From Pseudothioclava sp033100795 (GTDB lineage: Bacteria; Pseudomonadota; Alphaproteobacteria; Rhodobacterales; Rhodobacteraceae): a DNA stretch of 64,000 nucleotides. A program made the position numbers and the translations under genes. The notes under the pieces are model-generated. The model saw only the letters and a list, made by a program, of their open reading frames with translations, had not been told where the DNA came from and did not search any database. The DNA is taken from the NCBI RefSeq assembly GCF_033100795.1, contig NZ_JAWLVI010000001.1, forward strand, positions 1,130,254-1,194,253. The letters are read 5' to 3'. This document shows positions 1 through 8,892 of the stretch, piece by piece. Each line of letters starts with the position of its first letter. The stretch's first letter is position 1.

Positions 1-516
1 GCACAGGACATTAAGGCATCAGAGGTCGTCTTTATGGGATGGGACTACCGGAACGACTGCAATCTGCCGATCTCTGTCGCAATGAAAATTGAGGCCGAGC
101 AACGCGGGCTATGCCCAGACATTCCCCTAAGATGTAACCTGCTTTCTCGGGATACTGTCGGAGATGCGGTTTTCTCGGCAGCCGACTATTGGCCGGATTT
201 CGCTCATGTTCTGCCCGTTGTGACTACCTCGGATTACCATGTCACTCGAACCCAGCAGGTTTTTGAAGCCGTTTGGGGTAAAGATATAACTGTCCATGGA
301 GCGAAAACACCAGATCCGGCCAAGAGGCATGAAAGCGAACTGGCCTCGATCAAGGCCTTTAAGAACACATTTAATGGGGTTTCTGCAGGCGACCTGAAAG
401 GGTATGTGTCGCGCATGCGCACGGAACACCCGTTCTATAATGGCGTAGCACTTGGCGAGCGGCCATTCGATTGGTCGAAATTAGCCCCTGCGCTTGTTGC
501 GTGCCAACCGGATTGA
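1..516 (+). CDS. DUF218-family (YdcF/SanA-like) protein, 5'-truncated by window edge
   Basis: The frame is open to the left edge, so the true start lies outside; 171 codons are visible. The segment SRDTVGDAVFSA sits where DUF218 proteins have their conserved S-x-x-T-x-x-N/D-A stretch, and VVTTSDYHVTRTQQVF matches the T-x-x-x-H-x-x-R segment. DUF218 proteins are usually envelope-linked and poorly understood; I do not assign a reaction. The gene runs toward pseI and ends 40 bases before its GTG start, so the two may be co-transcribed. GC is about 52% over the first 480 bases, against mid-60s in pseI, with many AAA, ATT and CTA codons. That points to a different origin for this gene. A sugar-related role is only a guess from position. 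Confidence 0.7.
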   Translation, partial: AQDIKASEVVFMGWDYRNDCNLPISVAMKIEAEQRGLCPDIPLRCNLLSRDTVGDAVFSAADYWPDFAHVLPVVTTSDYHVTRTQQVFEAVWGKDITVHGAKTPDPAKRHESELASIKAFKNTFNGVSAGDLKGYVSRMRTEHPFYNGVALGERPFDWSKLAPALVACQPD

Positions 517-556
517 TATGAAGTCTACCAGCAGTTTCTCCGACGGAGGTCTTTCA

Positions 557-1612
557 GTGTCCCACGTTTTTTCCATTTCGGGTCGCGCCATAGGACCGGG
601 GCATTCACCCTATATCATCGCCGAGCTTTCGGGGAACCATAACGGCGATCTGGGTCGCGCGCTGGCGCTGATCGATGCGGCGGCGAAAACAGGGGCCGAT
701 GCGGTCAAGCTCCAGACCTATACCGCCGACACGATCACCATCGCTTCCGACCGACCTGAATTCATAATCAAAGGGACCCCGTGGGACGGGCGCTCGCTCC
801 ATGACCTCTATCAAGAGGCCTCGACGCCGTGGGACTGGCACGAGGCGCTGTTTGCCCGCGCGCGTGGCCACGGGCTGCATGTGTTTTCCTCGCCCTTCGA
901 TCCGACGGCCGTGGATTTCCTCGAAACGCTGGACCCGCCCGCCTATAAGATCGCTTCCTTTGAACTGGTCGATACGCCGCTGATCCGCAAGGTCGCCGCG
1001 ACCGGCAAACCGTTGATCATGTCGACCGGCATCGCCAATTACGCCGAGATCGAGGACGCCCTTCGCGCCGCACGCGAGGGCGGGGCGGACTGCGTGTCGC
1101 TTCTGCATTGCGTCTCGGCCTACCCTGCGCGGCCCGAAGACATGCGCCTGCGCACGATCGAGGCGCTGGCCTCGGCTTTCGGCGTGCAGGTTGGCCTGTC
1201 GGATCACACGCTTGGATCGGCGGTTGCGGTGGCCTCGATCGCACGGGGCGCCAGGATCATCGAAAAGCACATGACGCTGGCGCGCGCTGATGGTGGGCCG
1301 GACGCGGATTTCTCGCTTGAACCTCATGAATTCAAACAGCTTGTGGACGATTGCCGCATGGCGCATGGCGCCTTGGGCGCGCCAATTTATGACCGCAAGG
1401 GCGTGGGCGGGGCGAATGCGCAATTCCGACGCTCGCTTTATGTGGTGGCGGATGTCGCTGCGGGCGAGGTGCTGACCGAAGCGCATGTCCGCTCGATCCG
1501 GCCCGGCCTTGGCCTTGCGCCAAAGCACCTGCCGGATGTTTTGGGGAAGCGCGCGGCGCGCGCCCTAAGCCACGGCGAGCCCTTCGACTGGTCGATGATC
1601 GCGCGGGGCTAA
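557..1612 (+). CDS. pseI: Pseudaminic acid synthase PseI (NeuB family)
   Basis: PseI condenses phosphoenolpyruvate with 6-deoxy-AltdiNAc to give pseudaminic acid in the cytoplasm. The NeuB-type TIM barrel shows IIAELSGNHNGDL, KLQTYTADT, FSSPFDPTAVDFLE, KIASFELVD, LHCVSAYPA and EKHMTL. A C-terminal antifreeze-like (SAF) domain follows from about residue 290, with the SLYVVADVAAGEVLT strand. GTG 557 is chosen as start because GGAGGT lies 6 bases upstream and the protein then has 351 residues, the normal family length; in-frame ATGs at 494 and 518 lack such a site. The SELSGNHNG-type N-terminus favours PseI over NeuB or LegI, but specificity is inferred mainly from the neighbouring pseB and pseC. 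Its stop overlaps the stop of the convergent gene at 1609. Confidence 0.9.
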   Translation: MSHVFSISGRAIGPGHSPYIIAELSGNHNGDLGRALALIDAAAKTGADAVKLQTYTADTITIASDRPEFIIKGTPWDGRSLHDLYQEASTPWDWHEALFARARGHGLHVFSSPFDPTAVDFLETLDPPAYKIASFELVDTPLIRKVAATGKPLIMSTGIANYAEIEDALRAAREGGADCVSLLHCVSAYPARPEDMRLRTIEALASAFGVQVGLSDHTLGSAVAVASIARGARIIEKHMTLARADGGPDADFSLEPHEFKQLVDDCRMAHGALGAPIYDRKGVGGANAQFRRSLYVVADVAAGEVLTEAHVRSIRPGLGLAPKHLPDVLGKRAARALSHGEPFDWSMIARG

Positions 1613-2697
1613 GCGCGCTTCAGCATCCGCCGTTCAATCGCCGCGGCGGCGCGGTCAAGGTTGTCGTCCAGCACGCCAAACCGCGCGCGCACGCTGTCAT
1701 AAACCGGATCGGGGGTTTTCATCGCGGCAGCAAAAGCCTCGAACCCCGCCAGATCACCGATCTGGGGCAGTTCCGCAAACAGCGGAAGGTTCTCGGCAAA
1801 GACCGCTGCGGGTTTGCCCGAATAGAGGCAATCCAGAACCGTCGTCGAAGTGGGCGAGATCATCCCGTGCACCAGGTCGATCGCGTCATGGATCGTGGCC
1901 TTTGCCAGCGGCCCGGAATAGTAGTGCGAAAACAAAACGTTCGGATGCTTGCGCGCGAGATCGCGGTCATGCGTGCGGTGGCTTTTGCGCACCTTGCCGC
2001 GGTGCGAGCGGATGATGATCCCAAGGTCGGGGTTCCGCGTCAGCGCCTGATCCAGCAGGTCATAGAAGTGGTCGATGTGGTCCTTGGTGTAGCGCCCCTG
2101 CCCCCAGCGGAAGGACTGACACACCAACAGCCTGCGCGGATAGCGCGCGACCCAGTCCGAGACCTCGGGGCCAAAGCGGTTCTGCGGCAGGATGTTTTCC
2201 TTGGTAAAGCCCACCACCTCGACCTTGGCGGCCGTTTCGGGGGTAAACAGCGCGCGGTTCTCGCCCAGGGGTTCCCAGAACAAAAGCTGATCCGAGAAAT
2301 ACGCCATCTCGCCCTCGATCCGCCGCGCATTCACCCCCACCTGATAGGCGCCGTGCTGCAAAAAGATCGAAGGCTTGCCGATCTTCTTCATATAGGTGCC
2401 ACGCTGCTTGCGCGTGGTGGTGTCCCAGTTCGGATCGGCAATCGTCAACACCGCATCCGCTTCGCGAATATCGCGCTGATACAACAGTTTCATGCGCAGT
2501 TTCGAGGCAGGCTCGGGCGCAAAGCCCATCCGTTCGAACACCGGCTGAAGACGGCGCTCCTTGCGCAGGAGTTTCGAATAGACCAGCGCGCGCACCCGCA
2601 CATGCCCCCGATGGTGCAGCCGCGCGAGCACCGGATAGGTGCTTTCAAAATCCGGCATCCCGTTCAGATAGGCCAGAAGAAGCGGTTTCTCAGCCAT
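1609..2697 (-). CDS. GT-B-like glycosyl/glycerophosphotransferase in the pse locus
   Basis: The protein has 362 residues. The C-terminal part has a nucleotide-sugar-transferase look: IIIRSHRGKVRKSH, then SPTSTTVLDCLYSGKPAAVF, which resembles the S-S-x-x-x-D-x-x-x-x-G-K-P pattern of CDP-glycerol glycerophosphotransferases and some GT-B enzymes. No signal peptide or membrane segment is evident. The start overlaps the end of pseC by 8 bases, so it is translated in the pseB-pseC operon. By position it could transfer pseudaminic acid or another locus sugar to an acceptor. It is not PseG, whose G-G-S-D hydrolase motif I do not see. Acceptor and donor are unknown. Confidence 0.6.
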   Translation of the reverse strand: MAEKPLLLAYLNGMPDFESTYPVLARLHHRGHVRVRALVYSKLLRKERRLQPVFERMGFAPEPASKLRMKLLYQRDIREADAVLTIADPNWDTTTRKQRGTYMKKIGKPSIFLQHGAYQVGVNARRIEGEMAYFSDQLLFWEPLGENRALFTPETAAKVEVVGFTKENILPQNRFGPEVSDWVARYPRRLLVCQSFRWGQGRYTKDHIDHFYDLLDQALTRNPDLGIIIRSHRGKVRKSHRTHDRDLARKHPNVLFSHYYSGPLAKATIHDAIDLVHGMISPTSTTVLDCLYSGKPAAVFAENLPLFAELPQIGDLAGFEAFAAAMKTPDPVYDSVRARFGVLDDNLDRAAAAIERRMLKRA

Positions 2698-3832
2698 TCA
2701 GCGCCTCGGCCAAAACCGCGACAACCCGGTCCTGATCGGCCTCGGTCAGACCGGCATAAAGCGGGATGCTGATCGCGCGATTGTAATAGCCTTCCGAGGC
2801 CGGGAAATCCCCCCAGTCGAACCCGCGCGCACGGTAGAAGGGCTGCGTGTGGACGGGGATATAATGCACGTTCACACCGATCCCGTTCTCGCGCAGATAG
2901 GCGAAGACGCGGGCGCGGTCTTCGACCTGCACAGGATACAGGTGATAGGCCGAATAGCTGTCGGGATGCTGCGCTGGACGCGTCAGCGGCAGCCCCGCCA
3001 GCAGATCGTCATAGCGCGCTGCAAGCGCGTTGCGGCGGGCGACAAACTGCGTGAGCCGCGTCATCTGGCTAACACCAAGGGCCGCCTGCATCTCGGTCAT
3101 GCGGTAGTTATAGCCAAGGGCGACTTGTTCGTAATACCACCCGCCCGCGCTTTCGCCCTGCAAGAGCGCCGGATCACGCGTGACCCCGTGCGAGCGGTGC
3201 AGATCCATCCGCTGCGCAAGGCCCGCGTCATTCGTCGTCGCCACGCCACCTTCGGCGGTTGTGACGATCTTGACCGGATGGAAGCTAAACACACAGATGT
3301 CGGAATGCGCACAATTGCCGACGGGCGCGCCCTGATAGCGCGCACCGATTGCGTGGCTGGCATCCTCGATCACGCGCACGCCATAGCGCCGCGCCAGCGC
3401 CCCGATCGCGGCCATATCGGCGCTTTGACCCGCAAAATGCACAGGGATCAGAACCTTGGGCAGCTTGCCGGCAGCCTCGGCCTGCACCAGCTTGGCCTCC
3501 AGCGCTTTGGGGCACATCACATAAGTCGCGGGATCAATATCCACGAAATCGACCTCCGCGCCGCAGTAAATCCCGCAATTGGACGAGGCGACAAAGGTAT
3601 TGGGCACCGTCCAAAGCCAGTCCCCCGGCCCCAGATCCAGCGCCATACAGGCGATATGCAGGGCCGAGGTGGCGGAATTCACCGCCAGCGCATAGCCCGC
3701 CCCTGTCTCGGCCATGATCGCCGCTTCGAAGCGCGGCACGGCTGGCCCTTGCGTCAGGAAATCCGAACGCAGAACCGCCTCGACCGCAGCAATATCGTCA
3801 TCCGAAATATCCTGGCGGCCATAGGGGATCAT
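2690..3832 (-). CDS. pseC: UDP-4-amino-4,6-dideoxy-N-acetyl-beta-L-altrosamine transaminase PseC
   Basis: PseC is a PLP enzyme of the DegT/DnrJ/EryC1 family that aminates the PseB product, the second step to CMP-pseudaminic acid. The 380 residues are full length. The N-terminus MIPYGRQDISDDDIAAVEAV is typical of PseC, and the Schiff-base lysine lies in FSFHPVKIVTTAEGGV. NSATSALHIA forms the cofactor phosphate pocket and VIEDASHAIGA carries the pyridine-binding aspartate. Its ATG overlaps the pseB stop as TGATG, so the pair is translationally coupled. Specificity for the altrosamine keto-sugar is inferred from that coupling. Confidence 0.92.
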   Translation of the reverse strand: MIPYGRQDISDDDIAAVEAVLRSDFLTQGPAVPRFEAAIMAETGAGYALAVNSATSALHIACMALDLGPGDWLWTVPNTFVASSNCGIYCGAEVDFVDIDPATYVMCPKALEAKLVQAEAAGKLPKVLIPVHFAGQSADMAAIGALARRYGVRVIEDASHAIGARYQGAPVGNCAHSDICVFSFHPVKIVTTAEGGVATTNDAGLAQRMDLHRSHGVTRDPALLQGESAGGWYYEQVALGYNYRMTEMQAALGVSQMTRLTQFVARRNALAARYDDLLAGLPLTRPAQHPDSYSAYHLYPVQVEDRARVFAYLRENGIGVNVHYIPVHTQPFYRARGFDWGDFPASEGYYNRAISIPLYAGLTEADQDRVVAVLAEALNG

Positions 3833-4830
3833 CAGAATTTTCCGATCTTTTCGGCGTTGTCAGCGATCCATTTCTGGAGCTCTTCAACGCCCATCCAGTC
3901 CGCGTTCTTCTCGGAGGAATATTCGAACCCTTCCGGAACCGGCTTGCCTTCTTTGATCCGCACAGGGTCTTTCGACCAGTTGTGGATCGCAGGGATGATC
4001 TTGAAGTGGTCGGCATATTCGTAGGTATGCGCCGAATCCTCGGGGCCGATCATCTGCTCGTGCAGCTTTTCGCCCGGACGGATACCGATGACCTCGTGTT
4101 TGGCATCGGGCACGACGGCCTTGGCAATGTCGAGAATGTTCATCGAGGGGATCTTGCGCACATAGACCTCGCCGCCGACCATATCCTCAAAGGCGTGCCA
4201 GACCAGCTCGACCCCTTGTTCAAGCGTAATCATGAAGCGGGTCATGCGCCCGTCGGTGATCGGCAGCACGCCCTTATCCTTGAGCGTCAGGAAGAACGGA
4301 ATGACCGAGCCGCGCGAACCCATCACGTTGCCGTAGCGCACGACCGAGAAGCGGCAGTCCTTGGACCCCGCATAGGAATTCCCCGCCACAAACAGCTTGT
4401 CCGAGGCCAGTTTCGTCGCGCCATACAGGTTCACCGGACTGGATGCCTTGTCGGTGGAGAGCGCAACGCAGCGTTTCACGCCCTTGTCGATGCAGGCGTC
4501 GATCACGTTCATCGCGCCGTTGATATTGGTTTTCACGCATTCGAACGGGTTATATTCGGCGGTCGGCACGATCTTGGTTGCCGCCGCGTGGACCACATAA
4601 TCCACCCCGTCCATCGCGCGATACAGCCGTTCCCGGTCGCGCACATCGCCGATGAAAAACCGCACGCGCGGGTCATCGCCATAGGTCTTGGCCATTTCCC
4701 ACTGCTTCATCTCGTCGCGCGAATAGATGATGATGCGCTTGGGATTGTATTTCTCCAGCGTCATCGGAACGAAGCGTGAGCCGAAAGACCCTGTGCCACC
4801 GGTGATCAGGATCGTGCTATTGGCCAACAT
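3832..4830 (-). CDS. pseB: UDP-N-acetylglucosamine 4,6-dehydratase (inverting) PseB
   Basis: PseB converts UDP-GlcNAc to UDP-2-acetamido-2,6-dideoxy-beta-L-arabino-hexos-4-ulose, the entry step of pseudaminic acid synthesis. The Rossmann motif GGTGSFGSRF is at the N-terminus. DKASSPVNLYGATKLASDKL carries the Y-x-x-x-K pair, and ALSTDKAS has the D-K catalytic dyad typical of FlaA1/PseB dehydratases. I start it at ATG 4830, giving 332 residues, because GGAGG precedes it at good spacing; upstream extension adds an unrelated arginine-rich leader. It is the first gene of a minus-strand operon pseB-pseC-transferase. No pseF, pseG or pseH is in view; they may lie beyond the left edge. Confidence 0.95.
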   Translation of the reverse strand: MLANSTILITGGTGSFGSRFVPMTLEKYNPKRIIIYSRDEMKQWEMAKTYGDDPRVRFFIGDVRDRERLYRAMDGVDYVVHAAATKIVPTAEYNPFECVKTNINGAMNVIDACIDKGVKRCVALSTDKASSPVNLYGATKLASDKLFVAGNSYAGSKDCRFSVVRYGNVMGSRGSVIPFFLTLKDKGVLPITDGRMTRFMITLEQGVELVWHAFEDMVGGEVYVRKIPSMNILDIAKAVVPDAKHEVIGIRPGEKLHEQMIGPEDSAHTYEYADHFKIIPAIHNWSKDPVRIKEGKPVPEGFEYSSEKNADWMGVEELQKWIADNAEKIGKF

Positions 4831-4897
4831 CGGGATGCCTCCGTCCTCGAAATTCCTTGGGTTTGTGCTAGCGGTCTTGAGCCGGACTGTCCAGCGG

Positions 4898-5743
4898 TTA
4901 GGCCCGCGCGATCCGCCGCGCACCAAGCCATGTGCCCTCGCTTGCGGCGTCAATCCGCGCACGGGCCTCGGCAATCCCCTCATAGGCCACGCTCATCGTG
5001 TGGCCATTCGCATGGATCAGGCGCGTCGCATCGCACGCCAGCGCGACATGACCTTTCCAGAACAGCAGATCTCCACGCTGAAGGGGCGCGCCCTCGGGCA
5101 AAAGCGCCCCAAGGGCCGCCCATTGCATATCGCTGTCCGCAGGGCAGGCCAGCCCGCACGCCATCAGCGCCGCCTGCACCAGCCCAGAGCAATCTATCCC
5201 GTCATGCGAGTTTCCGCCCCAGAGGTAGGGCACATTCAGCAGGCGCTCGGCCACCGCAACCGGATCATCTTCGGGCGCCTCCAGCGGGCGCAGGTGCTGG
5301 CGCGGAATCCAGGCATCCTCGGTCACGGCAAATGGCCCATCGTCTTCGAACACCGTAACCGTAGCCCCGAGCGAAAGTTTGCGCACTTCGCCCGCCTTGA
5401 TCGAGGCCGTACGGTAACCATGTGTCGCCGCCGCACTGACGCGGTGCGTCACCTCCAGCGGCTTGCCCAACGCGTCCGATGCCACCCAACCGCAATAGCC
5501 GTCCGCCTGCGCTTGAACGAAAGTCCACGCCATGCGGCGTTCGATAATCAGCACCGCCGCCCCGAATAAAAGCTGGCGGTCGCGCGCGCCATCGGGGGCG
5601 GCACACAGGTCCGTCACGGGGGCAATGATCCGCGCCGCCTCGCCTTCGGTGAAGACCAGGGACGACACCACCCCTTGCAACGTGCGATGCGCGATCCGCC
5701 CCGAAAACGGCGTCAGGCGCCGGTCGCGTTTTACCCCACTCAT
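4898..5743 (-). CDS. NlpC/P60 family cysteine peptidase with N-terminal SH3-like region
   Basis: The 281-residue protein has SH3-like repeats in its first 150 residues and an NlpC/P60 domain after that. The catalytic cysteine is in GIDCSGLVQAAL at about residue 185, the histidine in KGHVALACD, and the third polar residue follows in RLIHANGH. Family members cleave D-Glu/mDAP or dipeptide links in peptidoglycan fragments. There is no signal peptide, so it probably acts on cytoplasmic muropeptides like dipeptidyl-peptidase VI. It overlaps the upstream aminopeptidase gene by 4 bases (ATGA), which suggests joint peptide recycling. Confidence 0.85.
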   Translation of the reverse strand: MSGVKRDRRLTPFSGRIAHRTLQGVVSSLVFTEGEAARIIAPVTDLCAAPDGARDRQLLFGAAVLIIERRMAWTFVQAQADGYCGWVASDALGKPLEVTHRVSAAATHGYRTASIKAGEVRKLSLGATVTVFEDDGPFAVTEDAWIPRQHLRPLEAPEDDPVAVAERLLNVPYLWGGNSHDGIDCSGLVQAALMACGLACPADSDMQWAALGALLPEGAPLQRGDLLFWKGHVALACDATRLIHANGHTMSVAYEGIAEARARIDAASEGTWLGARRIARA

Positions 5744-7155
5744 AGGCCGAACACCGTTTCGATGGCCTCAAGGATCGCGCGCGCGCCCTGGCCCACGCCG
5801 CCTTTGGGGCGCGCGGGCGCCGCCGCCGGTTGCCAGCCGTAGATGTCGAAATGCGCGAACCTCGGGGTGTCGGTGACAAAGCGGCGCAGGAACAGCGCCG
5901 CCGTAATCGACCCCGCCATCCCGCCCGAGGGCGCGTTATCAAGGTCCGCAATCCCCGGCTCGATCATCGGCTCATAGGGCGCCCAGAAGGGCATCCGCCA
6001 AAGCGGATCTGCCTGCGACACCGCGCTTTCGGCCAGTGCCGCCGCCAGCGGTTCGTCATCGGTGTAGAACGGCGGAACGTCCGGCCCAAGCGCCACCCGC
6101 GCTGCCCCCGTCAGCGTTGCCATGCAGATCAACAGATCTGGCTGCGCCTCATCCGCCAGCGCCAGCGCATCGGCCAGAACCAGCCGCCCCTCGGCATCGG
6201 TATTATTGACCTCGACCGTCAGCCCCTTGCGCGCGCGCAGCACATCCTGCGGGCGGAAGGCATCGCCCGAAACCGCGTTTTCCACCGCCGGGATCAGCAC
6301 GCGTAACCGCAGATTCACGCCCAGAGACATGATGATATGCGCCAGTCCCAGAACGGTCGCCGCCCCACCCATATCCTTTTTCATCAGCCCCATCGAAGAG
6401 CCGGGCTTCAGGTTCAGACCGCCCGTATCAAAGCAGACCCCCTTGCCGACCAGCGTGATCGCCGGACCGGCCTCTCCCCAGTTCAGCTCGATCAGGCGCG
6501 GCGCGCGGGGCGAAGCGCGCCCGACGGCGTGGATCAGCGGGAAGTTCTGCGCCAGCAGGTCTTCGCCCTTGACCACCTTGACCTGAGCGTCGTGGGCATC
6601 CGCCAAGGCACGCGCGGCGGCCTCAAGCTCCTCCGGCCCCATATCATTGGCGGGGGTGTTTATCAGATCGCGCGTCAATGCCTCGCCCGCAGCCATTGCC
6701 TCGACCCGCGCGGCATCCACGCCCTCGGGGCAGACAAGGCGGGCCTTGGGCGGCGCGGCATCCTTATAGGCGGCAAAGCGATAGCCCGCGAGAAGCCAGC
6801 CAAGGGCCGCTTCCGCCGCCGCCCCTTCGGGCAGATCGCCCGCCAGCACCCAGTTCCCCTCGGGAAGCGCGGCCGCAGCATTGGCCAGATGAAACCGCCC
6901 GCGCGCGCGGGCCTGAGGCGAGCCAAACCCCACCAACGCCCCGGCAACCGAGCCATCCGGCGTGGGCAAAAGACACAACTCGCCCGGCTTGGCGGAAAAT
7001 CCCTGCGCACGAACCCAAGCGGCCTGCGCTGCGGGCAAACCCGACAAAACCGCGTCCTGCCCATCCGCCGGAACCACATACAAGGGCTTCGCCGCCCCGT
7101 CGGTTTCGGCAAAACGCATCGCGGGGCGATCGGGGCGGGGCGCGGGCAACATCAT
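5740..7155 (-). CDS. M17 leucyl aminopeptidase family protein
   Basis: This is a 471-residue cytosolic metallo-aminopeptidase of the PepA/PepB family. The two-metal site is visible as GKGVCFDTGGLNLKPG and NNTDAEGRLVLADAL, with the catalytic lysine in MGLMKKDMGGAA. The first 160 residues are the divergent macro-like N-terminal domain. The ATG at 7155 has GGAG five bases upstream; a second ATG follows directly. Length and motifs fit an active enzyme. Its stop overlaps the NlpC/P60 start, so both are probably made together, with the peptidase trimming peptides released from muropeptides. That functional link is inference. Confidence 0.9.
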   Translation of the reverse strand: MMLPAPRPDRPAMRFAETDGAAKPLYVVPADGQDAVLSGLPAAQAAWVRAQGFSAKPGELCLLPTPDGSVAGALVGFGSPQARARGRFHLANAAAALPEGNWVLAGDLPEGAAAEAALGWLLAGYRFAAYKDAAPPKARLVCPEGVDAARVEAMAAGEALTRDLINTPANDMGPEELEAAARALADAHDAQVKVVKGEDLLAQNFPLIHAVGRASPRAPRLIELNWGEAGPAITLVGKGVCFDTGGLNLKPGSSMGLMKKDMGGAATVLGLAHIIMSLGVNLRLRVLIPAVENAVSGDAFRPQDVLRARKGLTVEVNNTDAEGRLVLADALALADEAQPDLLICMATLTGAARVALGPDVPPFYTDDEPLAAALAESAVSQADPLWRMPFWAPYEPMIEPGIADLDNAPSGGMAGSITAALFLRRFVTDTPRFAHFDIYGWQPAAAPARPKGGVGQGARAILEAIETVFGL

Positions 7156-7215
7156 GCAATCTCCGTAATGAGTTACGACGATAGCCTAACGCCCCCCTCC
7201 GCGCCCGCAAGCCCC

Positions 7216-7596
7216 CTAAACGCGCATATCGGACAAATCCCAGACCGCCGTCAGGCAGCGATCCCCAAGACGCACCAACCGCGCCAGAACCGCCGCCTCG
7301 GCGACCGTATCGCAGCGCGCCGCGCAGTCCAGAAGATCACGCGCGACACGCACCAGCACATCCATCCCGACCTGACGCGCCAAAGGATCAAGCGCATCCA
7401 CCGCATCCACCAACTCGCTGTAGATGCCCTTCAGCGCGGCCTTTTCAAGCACACTGAGCGCGACCGCCATATCCTCCATCGCGACACTGATCAGTTGCTC
7501 GGCTCCTGTCGGGCCAAGCTCTGCGTAAAGCGCGACAATCCGGTCCGGATCAAGCCGAACCCCTTCGTCGCAGCGGCATTTGGTAATAGTTGCCAC
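7216..7596 (-). CDS. Conserved hypothetical alpha-helical protein
   Basis: I do not recognise a named family. From the GTG at 7596 the product is 126 residues, acidic, mostly helical, and has one early C-x-C pair (KCRCDEG). The middle part reads AMEDMAVALSVLEKAALKG and the end has repeated A/L-rich helices with two cysteines in LLDCAARCDTV. I chose 7596 because AGGAAGG lies 8-9 bases upstream; longer starts at 7626-7662 have no clear ribosome-binding site. It precedes the aminopeptidase on the same strand by 60 bases and is divergent from carbonic anhydrase. Function unknown. Confidence 0.6.
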   Translation of the reverse strand: MATITKCRCDEGVRLDPDRIVALYAELGPTGAEQLISVAMEDMAVALSVLEKAALKGIYSELVDAVDALDPLARQVGMDVLVRVARDLLDCAARCDTVAEAAVLARLVRLGDRCLTAVWDLSDMRV

Positions 7597-7769
7597 CCCG
7601 GTATCCCTTCCTTTCAGGCCACGCATCACCATGCGCGGCTCACCCAAGGCGGAGCCTGCCACCTATATCTCAAGAAAAGGTTTCCCCGGTCGGTTTTTTA
7701 CCCTGAAACCTCTCGAAAAACCGGTCCAACCGCTCTACATCTGCGCGAACCTGTTCTGGAGACCAACGG

Positions 7770-8441
7770 ATGAAACAGCATGTGCGGCCCCTGCCCGGTT
7801 ATCTGATCGAACGCTATCAGGGCTGGAAAGCGACCACCTACACCGAGAACCGCGCCTGGTATCGCCGCCTTGCGGACGAAGGGCAGCGCCCCCGCGCGAT
7901 GGTGATTTCGTGCTGCGACTCGCGCGTGCATGTGACGCGGTTCTTCGGCGCCGATCAGGGCGAGTTCTTCATCCACCGCAACATCGCGAACCTCGTGCCG
8001 CCCTTTAACCCCGATGGCGACCACCACGGGACGTCGGCGGCGGTTGAATACGCGGTCAAGAACCTCAAGATCGCGCATCTGATCGTGCTGGGGCATTCGA
8101 ACTGCGGCGGCGTGACGGGCTGCTGCGCGATGTGCGAAGGCACCGACCCCGAACTTTCGGCACCCAACTCCTTCGTCGGCAGCTGGCTGAACATCCTGCG
8201 CCCGGGCTATGAGCGCGTGCGCGACCTGCCCGAGGAACAGCGCCAGAAGGCACTGGAGGAAGAGGCGGTCAAGGTCAGCCTTGAGAACCTGATGACCTTC
8301 CCCTTCATCAAAGAGGCGCTCGACGACGACCGGATGACGCTCCATGGGCTGCGCGTCGATATTGGCGAGGGGAACCTCTATCAATATGAGGCCGCACAAA
8401 ACATCTTTTCGCCTGTCGGTCGCAGCACAGATTTACCATGA
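7770..8441 (+). CDS. Beta-class carbonic anhydrase
   Basis: The enzyme interconverts CO2 and bicarbonate in the cytoplasm. Zinc ligands are visible: CCDSRVHVTRFF gives the C-x-D-x-R motif near residue 49, and VLGHSNCGGV gives the H-x-x-C pair near residue 107. The length, 223 residues, is normal for the family. GGAGA precedes the ATG at good spacing. A CAMCEGTD insert after the second ligand motif is a minor variation. It stands alone between a divergent hypothetical gene and a small downstream ORF, so I see no operon partner that would point to cyanate or carboxysome metabolism. Confidence 0.92.
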   Translation: MKQHVRPLPGYLIERYQGWKATTYTENRAWYRRLADEGQRPRAMVISCCDSRVHVTRFFGADQGEFFIHRNIANLVPPFNPDGDHHGTSAAVEYAVKNLKIAHLIVLGHSNCGGVTGCCAMCEGTDPELSAPNSFVGSWLNILRPGYERVRDLPEEQRQKALEEEAVKVSLENLMTFPFIKEALDDDRMTLHGLRVDIGEGNLYQYEAAQNIFSPVGRSTDLP

Positions 8442-8470
8442 TTTAATCCGACTCGGGCCACTCTGCCCTG

Positions 8471-8890
8471 ATGGGACATGATGCTGACAGACTGGTGACG
8501 ATGCGCCTGCCGCAAGTGCTGATCGACAAGATCGCAGCGCTGGCGCATGCGGGGGGAAAACCGCCCGCCGAGGTGATCCGGCAGACCCTGAGCGAGGGGC
8601 TGTCGCAGACGGTTGCAAAGCCGCCGCCGCACCTCGTCCGCAACCTGCTGTCAGAGGCGGGGTCTTGGCTGGACCTCCAGATCGCACTCAGGCGGAACGG
8701 CTTTGTGCTGCGTCTGCATGCAGAGGACCGGCTGGCGCTGCATAGCTGGCCACAGGACCGGTTCGTCCTTTGGCTGTCGGCGCTTGGCCCCGATTACGGC
8801 GACCTGTGCCTGCGGTTTCGCGCGCCCTTTCCGGGCGCGGTCTACCCCGGCACTGCCAAGGCTCGCTTCCATTCGCAGCGCGCGGGCTGA
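8471..8890 (+). CDS. Hypothetical protein with ribbon-helix-helix-like N-terminus
   Basis: The 139-residue product starts with RLVTMRLPQVLIDKIAALAH, followed by KPPAEVIRQTLSEGL, which looks like the strand-helix-helix of a ribbon-helix-helix DNA-binding domain. The remaining 85 residues contain LDLQIALRRNGFVLRLH and match nothing I recognise. The start is uncertain: ATG 8471 or ATG 8501, neither with a strong ribosome-binding site. It follows carbonic anhydrase by 30 bases and ends 3 bases from the convergent DUF4139 gene. If the N-terminal reading is right it could be a small regulator or the antitoxin-like part of a protein, but there is no toxin partner. Confidence 0.5.
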   Translation: MGHDADRLVTMRLPQVLIDKIAALAHAGGKPPAEVIRQTLSEGLSQTVAKPPPHLVRNLLSEAGSWLDLQIALRRNGFVLRLHAEDRLALHSWPQDRFVLWLSALGPDYGDLCLRFRAPFPGAVYPGTAKARFHSQRAG

Positions 8891-8892
8891 CC

